A stretch of 64,000 nucleotides of DNA from Streptomyces sp. LUP30 (GTDB lineage: Bacteria > Actinomycetota > Actinomycetes > Streptomycetales > Streptomycetaceae): assembly GCF_001746365.1 (NCBI RefSeq), contig NZ_MJAJ01000002.1, positions 218,312-282,311 on the forward strand, given 5' to 3'. Positions within the stretch are counted from its first letter, which is position 1; each line of letters opens with the position of its first letter. The notes beneath the pieces were generated by a model. The model did not search any database, was not told the origin of the DNA, and saw only the letters and a list, made by a program, of their open reading frames with translations. The position numbers were made by a program, and so were the translations under genes. Of the stretch, positions 59,507-64,000 are shown one piece after another.

Positions 59507-60828
59507 CAGGTCTTCACCACCCGGGGGAATTTGGCGACGCTGGTCATGGTCTTCAACAGGTCCTCCTCGGTGCGCATGTCGAGCACCGGTTTGACTCCGG
59601 TCCGTTCGCGCACGGCCTCGCTCAGACGTCCGGCCAGGGCGTCGACGTCGCCGGTGAGATGGGGGTCGTAGCCGACGCGCAGCCGCAGTTCGTCGACCTC
59701 GCGCCGGTCCCGGACGATCTGGAAGACGCCCGCGACGGTCTCCGGCTGGTCCTCGACCGCCTGCCAGACGTCCCGCAGGACGACGGAGCGCCCCTGGACC
59801 ACCGTCTCGTCGCCGCGCCGTCCGGCCACCCACATGCGTGCGTGGGTGCGCCCGCAGCCGCAGGTGTCGCGGGAGAGGCGGACGAGGTCCTCGCTGCGGT
59901 AGCGGATCAGCGGCGCGGCCCGGTTGTCCAGGTCGGTGGCGACCAGTTCGCCGAGGTCGCTCTCGGGGACGTCGTGCCAGCCGTGCTCGTCGACCTCGAC
60001 GCACTCGGCGAAGACGGTGTCCTCCCAGAGGTGGAAGCCGTCGTGCTCGCGGCACTCCCACGCGGTGCCGGTGTCGGCGGCGCTGGTGTACTCGTAGACG
60101 TCGATGCCCCAGTCGCCGCGGATCCGCTCGCGCATCTTCCGGCTGAGGGGCTGGCCGGCGCAGGAGGCTCCCTTGAGGGAGGAGAAGGCTTCCCTCAGGT
60201 CGGTCGTCTCGGACAGGTGTTCCAGCTCCACCATCTGCGGATACATCATCTGCAGGTAGGCGGGTCGGTAGGTGCGCAGCGCCTCGACGACCTCGGTCAT
60301 GTTGCCCATCCAGGTGTCGACCTCGATGACCACCGCACCCAGCGCCTGGAAGCCGGCGTCCATGAAGTTGCGGAAGGTGCCGGGCGGGCTCAGGACCCGG
60401 TCGCCGGGTCTCAGGCCCAGCTCCCACAGGTCCCTTACCTGTGCGGTCACCAGGGGCGGGGCGTCCTGCCAGATCTCGGCGAAGAACTCCGGGTCGCCGG
60501 TGGTGCCGGAACTGGAGGAGACCGAGGTCAGTTCCTCGACCGGGACGCAGAGCAGGCCGGCGAAGGGATCGCCGGTACGGCTGCGGCAGGCGCGGATCAT
60601 GTCCTTGGTGATGAACGGGATGCGTGCCCGGAAGTCCGCCAGGGACTGGATGTCGCGGGGGTGGACCCCGTGCTCGTCCCACAGCTCGCGGTAGAACACC
60701 GAGTTGGCGTAGGCGTACTCCACGAGCTCCAGGAGTCGTTCCTCCTGCCGCGCGCGCAGTTCCTGGCGCGGCATGGTCTCCACCTGGGGCTCGAAGTACC
60801 TGTCAGCGGTGTCCCTGTCACCGACCAT
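59506..60828 (-). CDS. PaaK-like phenylacetate-CoA ligase family protein
   Basis: A 440-residue PaaK-type adenylating enzyme: LRARQEERLLELVEYAYAN, VSSSSGTTGDPEFF (phosphate loop), YTSAADTGTAWECREHDGFH in the adenylation region, LIRYRSEDLVRL and CGCGRTHARMWVAGR with the C-terminal DMRTEEDLLKTMTSVAKFPR (Lys region). Such enzymes activate aromatic or cyclic acids to CoA thioesters. GAGGAGG lies before ATG 60828. It is the first gene of the seven-gene leftward operon, divergent from the ETF genes with operators M1 and M2 between. It is the ligase nearest to the beta-oxidation set in that operon. Confidence 0.88.
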   Translation of the reverse strand: MVGDRDTADRYFEPQVETMPRQELRARQEERLLELVEYAYANSVFYRELWDEHGVHPRDIQSLADFRARIPFITKDMIRACRSRTGDPFAGLLCVPVEELTSVSSSSGTTGDPEFFAEIWQDAPPLVTAQVRDLWELGLRPGDRVLSPPGTFRNFMDAGFQALGAVVIEVDTWMGNMTEVVEALRTYRPAYLQMMYPQMVELEHLSETTDLREAFSSLKGASCAGQPLSRKMRERIRGDWGIDVYEYTSAADTGTAWECREHDGFHLWEDTVFAECVEVDEHGWHDVPESDLGELVATDLDNRAAPLIRYRSEDLVRLSRDTCGCGRTHARMWVAGRRGDETVVQGRSVVLRDVWQAVEDQPETVAGVFQIVRDRREVDELRLRVGYDPHLTGDVDALAGRLSEAVRERTGVKPVLDMRTEEDLLKTMTSVAKFPRVVKT

Positions 60829-60874
60829 GGCGCCTCCTCGCGGCTCAGTGCCCAGATCTTCCAGCTATCAGCGC

Positions 60875-60892
60875 AATCAGTCAACCAATTGG
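60875..60892. promoter_or_regulatory. AT-rich operator, site M1
   Basis: AATCAGTCAACCAATTGG lies 46 bases upstream of the PaaK-like gene start. It keeps AATCAGT of sites E and N but has TCAACC for TTAG, so it is a weaker member. Confidence 0.5.
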
Positions 60893-60929
60893 ACGGATTA
60901 GACGCGAGACTCGCGCTCCATCGATCTAT

Positions 60930-60941
60930 ATAGTTAACTAT
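60930..60941. promoter_or_regulatory. Perfect 12-bp palindromic operator, site M2
   Basis: ATAGTTAACTAT is a perfect palindrome and gives the likely core of the operator family (TAGTTAACTA). It lies 31 bases before the ETF beta start. It stands within AT-rich sequence from 60923 to 60957. Confidence 0.78.
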
Positions 60942-60971
60942 TAGAACTCATTCAACCACAGGAGGGCTGTC

Positions 60972-61751
60972 GTGAAGATCGTTGTCTGCGTGAAGCACGT
61001 GCCCGACGCCACGGCGGACCGCACCTTCACCGAGGACGGCACCACCGACCGGACGTCGGTCGACTCACTGCTGTCCGAACTCGACGAGTACGCCGTCGAG
61101 CAGGCACTGCGCCTGGCCGAGTCGGACGCCGACGCGGAGATCAGCTATCTCACCGTCGGACCGGACGACGCGCGTGACGCCCTGCGCAAGGCCCTGGCCA
61201 TGGGCGGTGACTCGGCGATCCATGTCAGCGACGAGGGCATCGAGGGCAGCGACGCGTTCGGTACGTCACTGGTGCTGGCCAGGGCGATCGAGCGGCACGG
61301 CTTCGATCTCGTGCTGTGCGGGATGGCCTCGACGGACGGCACCATGGGCGTGCTGCCCGCGCTGCTGGCCGAGCGGCTCGGCGTCCCGGCCGTCACCCAT
61401 CTCGAAGACCTGGAGATCGAGGACGGAACCGTCACCGGGCGCCGCGAGGGAGACAGCGCGACCGTACGGATCCAGGGCGCCCTGCCCGCCGTCGTCTCGG
61501 TGACCGACCGCTCAGGGGACGCCCGCTACCCCTCCTTCAAGGGGATCATGGCCGCGAAGAAGAAGCCGGTCGAGACTCTCGGCCTCGCCGAGCTCGGCAT
61601 CGAGGCCGCACAGGTCGGCGCGGCCGGAGCCCGGTCGGCCGTGGACACCGCGACCCGGCGCCCGCCGCGCACCAAGGGCGAGATCGTCGCCGACGAGGGA
61701 ACGGGCGGCATCGCACTGGCCGCGTTCCTCACGGTCAAGAAGTTCATCTGA
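60972..61751 (+). CDS. etfB: Electron transfer flavoprotein beta subunit
   Basis: A 259-residue EtfB/FixA: KIVVCVKHVPDATADRTF at the N-terminus, LSELDEYAVEQALRLAE, AMGGDSAIHVSD, LVLCGMASTDGTMGVLPALLAERLGVP and RYPSFKGIMAAKKKP. It binds AMP and, with EtfA, accepts electrons from acyl-CoA dehydrogenases and gives them to the membrane quinone reductase. GTG 60972 has GGAGGG upstream. The presence of a dedicated copy in the island is consistent with its eight dehydrogenases. Confidence 0.95.
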   Translation: MKIVVCVKHVPDATADRTFTEDGTTDRTSVDSLLSELDEYAVEQALRLAESDADAEISYLTVGPDDARDALRKALAMGGDSAIHVSDEGIEGSDAFGTSLVLARAIERHGFDLVLCGMASTDGTMGVLPALLAERLGVPAVTHLEDLEIEDGTVTGRREGDSATVRIQGALPAVVSVTDRSGDARYPSFKGIMAAKKKPVETLGLAELGIEAAQVGAAGARSAVDTATRRPPRTKGEIVADEGTGGIALAAFLTVKKFI

Positions 61752-61791
61752 CCCCCCGCCCCGAAATATCTGCCGAAGGAGTTGCATCACC

Positions 61792-62754
61792 GTGGCCGAG
61801 ATCCTCGTCCTCGTCGACCACGTCGACGGTGCCGTACGCAAGCCGACCCTCGAACTGCTCACCCTGGCCCGCCGCCTGGGCGAACCCTCGGCCGTCTTCC
61901 TGGGGCCGGGCGCGGACCGCGCGACCGAGGTTCTCGGCCGGTACGGCGCCCGGAAGATCCATGTCGTGGACGCCCCCGAGGTCGACGAGTACCTCGTCAC
62001 CCCGGTCGTGGACGCCCTCACACAGCTCGCCGAGCGCACCGGCCCGGCCGCGATCCTGCTGCCGTCCGGGCCGGACGGCAAGGAGATCGCCGCACGGGTC
62101 GCGCTGCGGCTCGGCTCCGGACTCATCACCGATGCCGTCGATGTCACCGCGGGACCCGGCGGGCCGGTCACCGAGCAGTCGGCGTTCGCCGCGACGTACC
62201 AGGTCACCGCGCACGTCACCCAGGGCGTGCCGGTGATCACGGTCAAGCCGAACGCCACCGCCCCCGAGGCCGCCCCCGCCGAACCCGTCACAGAGAAACA
62301 GGACGTCACCTTCGGGCCGCCCTCGCAGGCCGTCCGGGTCCTGTCCCGCACACCGCGGGAACGCGGCGACCGGCCCGAGCTGGCCGAGGCCGACATCGTG
62401 GTGTCCGGCGGTCGCGGAGTGAACGGCGCCGAGAACTTCGCCCTCATCGAGCGGGTCGCGGACGCGCTCGGTGCGGCCGTCGGGGCGTCCCGCGCGGCCG
62501 TGGACGCGGGCTGGTACCCGCACAGCCACCAGGTCGGCCAGACAGGCACCCAGGTCTCCCCCCAGCTCTACCTCGCCGCCGGCATCTCCGGCGCGATCCA
62601 GCACCGGGCGGGCATGCAGACGTCCAAGACCATCGTCGCCGTCAACAAGGACGCCGACGCACCGATCTTCGAGCTCGCCGACCACGGCGTTGTCGGGGAC
62701 CTGTTCGCGGTGCTGCCGCAGTTGGCGGACGAGATCGAGCGGCGCCGGAGCTGA
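61792..62754 (+). CDS. etfA: Electron transfer flavoprotein alpha subunit
   Basis: A 320-residue EtfA/Fix[81 protein letters not shown] and [21 protein letters not shown], the FAD-binding C-terminal domain. It carries the FAD and works with EtfB. It begins 40 bases after EtfB with GAAGGAG before its GTG start, and is followed by the amidohydrolase gene behind operator N. Confidence 0.95.
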   Translation: MAEILVLVDHVDGAVRKPTLELLTLARRLGEPSAVFLGPGADRATEVLGRYGARKIHVVDAPEVDEYLVTPVVDALTQLAERTGPAAILLPSGPDGKEIAARVALRLGSGLITDAVDVTAGPGGPVTEQSAFAATYQVTAHVTQGVPVITVKPNATAPEAAPAEPVTEKQDVTFGPPSQAVRVLSRTPRERGDRPELAEADIVVSGGRGVNGAENFALIERVADALGAAVGASRAAVDAGWYPHSHQVGQTGTQVSPQLYLAAGISGAIQHRAGMQTSKTIVAVNKDADAPIFELADHGVVGDLFAVLPQLADEIERRRS

Positions 62755-62793
62755 TCTTTCACGGCCCGGCCTTCCCTTCAGCCGACCATACAA

Positions 62794-62812
62794 CTAAAAT
62801 CGCTAACTGATT
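62794..62812. promoter_or_regulatory. AT-rich operator, site N
   Basis: CTAAAATCGCTAACTGATT; its reverse complement AATCAGTTAGCGATTTTAG matches site E (AATCAGTTAGATAATTATAG) closely. It lies between EtfA and the second amidohydrolase, so the latter has its own regulated promoter. Confidence 0.72.
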
Positions 62813-62852
62813 GCATCCATTGATGCGTGCAGCCTTGACCCGAAGGAGTGTC

Positions 62853-63932
62853 ATGACGAAGATCTGGGTCAACTCCGGGGACTCCCATGTGATGGAGCCC
62901 GCCGACGTGTGGACCGCGCGGTTGTCCGCGCGGCTGGGCACACGGGCGCCGCGCAGCGAGCGCGGCGAGAAGTACGAGATGCTCTACATCGACGGCGAGC
63001 GCATCGACCGGCAGCTCGGCGACTTCATGGACGCGATGCGTCCGCCGGGCGCCTGGGACCTGAAGGTCCGGCTCAAGGACCTCGACCAGGAGGGCGTGTG
63101 GGGTCAACTGGCCTTCCCCTCCATGGGGTTCTGGCTCGTGTCGATCACCGACCGGGAGCTCGCCCGGGAGACGGTGCGGGCCTGGAACGACTGGGCCCAC
63201 GAGGAGATCCTCAGCAAGAACAAGCGCGTCATCACCACCGCGTGCGTCTCGACGGCCGACATCGACGACGCGGTCGCCGAGGTCGAGCGGGTGGCGGAGC
63301 TGGGCTTCAAGGCGGTCTTCCTGCCGTGTTCGACACGACCGGGCGAGGAGTACGCCCTGGACCGCTGGGAGCCGTTGTGGACCGCGGTCGAGCGGGCGGG
63401 ACTGGTGCTCGGCTTCCACATCGGCACCGGCGCGCAGAACGTCGTCTTCCGCGGACCCGGCGGCGCGGTCGTCAACTACATGGAGACCACGTACCCGGGC
63501 ATGCGCGTCGTGTCCCACATGGTCGCCGGCGGCGCGCTGGACCGCCACCCCGACCTGAGGATCCTCATCGCGGAGGGCGGCGCGGGCTGGATGCCGGCCA
63601 TCGGCGACCGGATGGACGAGGCCTACCGCCAGCACGGCATGTTCGTCCGGCCGAAGCTGAGCCGGCTGCCCAGCGAGATCATCAGGCAGCAGGTGTACGC
63701 CTCCTTCCAGCACGACAAGAGCTCGGTGGAGATCGTCGAGTCGACCGGCTACCGCAACGTGATGTGGGGCGACGACTACCCCCACCTGGAAGGCACTTAC
63801 GGCCACACCCAGTCCACGCTCCACGACCTGTTCGACGGCGTGCCGGACGACATCCGCGAGCGCGTCACACGCGGCACCTTCAACGAACTCTTCCGCCTGC
63901 CGGAGCAGACTCCCCAGGAGGCGGCCGTCTGA
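62853..63932 (+). CDS. Amidohydrolase-family metal-dependent hydrolase/decarboxylase
   Basis: A 359-residue ACMSD-like TIM-barrel protein, paralogue of the product of 22276. Metal-site residues: SGDSHVMEP (D-x-H), LGFHIGTG, VVSHMVAGG and MWGDDYPHLEG (Asp). It may hydrolyse a C-C bond or decarboxylate a cyclic acid. ATG 62853 has AAGGAG five bases upstream; an ATG at 62811 lies inside operator N and is rejected. Both amidohydrolases in the window directly follow a regulated promoter of the same class. Confidence 0.87.
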   Translation: MTKIWVNSGDSHVMEPADVWTARLSARLGTRAPRSERGEKYEMLYIDGERIDRQLGDFMDAMRPPGAWDLKVRLKDLDQEGVWGQLAFPSMGFWLVSITDRELARETVRAWNDWAHEEILSKNKRVITTACVSTADIDDAVAEVERVAELGFKAVFLPCSTRPGEEYALDRWEPLWTAVERAGLVLGFHIGTGAQNVVFRGPGGAVVNYMETTYPGMRVVSHMVAGGALDRHPDLRILIAEGGAGWMPAIGDRMDEAYRQHGMFVRPKLSRLPSEIIRQQVYASFQHDKSSVEIVESTGYRNVMWGDDYPHLEGTYGHTQSTLHDLFDGVPDDIRERVTRGTFNELFRLPEQTPQEAAV

Positions 63933-63955
63933 GCGGCGCCGGCGGAACCACTGCG

Positions 63956-64000
63956 GTGACCACTCCCCCGTACCCCTCGTATCCCGAAGACCTGGAACGG
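63956..64000 (+). CDS. Possible start of the next gene, cut by the window edge
   Basis: A GTG at 63956 opens a frame (VTTPPYPSYPEDLER) that runs to the right edge without a stop. A weak GGCGGAA lies upstream. Fifteen codons are too few to assign a family. Confidence 0.35.
   Translation, partial: MTTPPYPSYPEDLER

Noticed and set aside
10004..62812. Idea that the AT-rich sites are KstR/KstR2 operators of cholesterol catabolism
   Set aside because: KstR sites have AACnnGTT-type inverted cores. These sites have GTTA/TAAC and AATAG/CTATT arms, and no TetR-family gene is in the window.
22276..63932. The two amidohydrolases as a recent tandem duplication
   Set aside because: They share only family motifs and differ in length and in most of the sequence, so they are old paralogues.
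5205..64000. Complete classical steroid-degradation cluster
   Set aside because: No ring-degrading oxygenase, ketosteroid dehydrogenase, meta-cleavage dioxygenase or mce transport genes are found, only side-chain-like chemistry.
1..64000. CRISPR array, tRNA, rRNA or prophage
   Set aside because: No regularly spaced repeats, no tRNA cloverleaf sequence, no rRNA segments and no integrase or phage structural genes were seen.

Overview
The DNA is very GC-rich, its genes start with ATG/GTG behind strong AAGGAGG-type ribosome binding sites, and it encodes a bacterial class I terpene synthase, secreted proteins with actinobacterial signal peptides and a large set of acyl-CoA enzymes. It most likely comes from a Streptomyces or close actinomycete relative; this is inferred from composition and protein families only.

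Layout. Positions 1-5,200 are ordinary and mosaic: the end of a short-chain dehydrogenase, a sesquiterpene-type cyclase, transposase and WD40 debris, a small secreted protein, a secreted subtilisin with a P domain, and an IS5-type transposase remnant. From about 5,200 to the right edge the window is one dense catabolic island of about 59 kb. It holds a branched-chain-type ABC importer (solute-binding lipoprotein, LivF, and a single-chain LivH-LivM-LivG fusion), a LuxC/LuxE-like acid reductase pair, eight acyl-CoA dehydrogenases, six crotonases, six complete short-chain dehydrogenases, four thiolase-family proteins, three DUF35 (Zn-ribbon/OB) modules, three hot-dog dehydratases, one hot-dog thioesterase, two CaiB-type CoA transferases, three acyl-CoA ligase-type enzymes plus one miniature relative, an aldehyde dehydrogenase, two metal-dependent amidohydrolases, an F420-type luciferase-like oxidoreductase, a SnoaL-like protein, a DUF2889 protein, a DoxX-like membrane protein, a dedicated ETF pair and two FadR-type GntR regulators.

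The most striking feature is regulatory. Nearly every promoter region in the island carries an AT-rich, partly palindromic site (about 16 sites, cores such as AATAGCTAACCTATT or CAGTTAGATAATTATAG) standing out from the GC-rich background. The two GntR proteins have nearly identical recognition helices. This suggests one regulon with two paralogous repressors that read the same operator and respond to acyl-CoA intermediates.

Functionally the genes read as uptake of an acid or cyclic/isoprenoid-type compound, CoA activation, repeated alpha,beta-dehydrogenation (some dehydrogenases in two-subunit pairs as in actinobacterial steroid side-chain degradation), hydration, hydroxyacyl oxidation, and cleavage by thiolases or by Ltp2/DUF35-like retro-aldolases, with electrons passed to the local ETF. 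No ring-opening oxygenases or complete oxygenase systems are present, so the substrate cannot be named from the sequence. The island also contains pseudoenzyme candidates (a family 1 glycosidase fold with both catalytic Glu changed to Asp, a beta-lactamase-fold protein with altered SxxK, a ketosynthase-like protein without its Cys) and a scrambled remnant at 36.8-37.5 kb in which part of a PaaE-type reductase gene is inverted.
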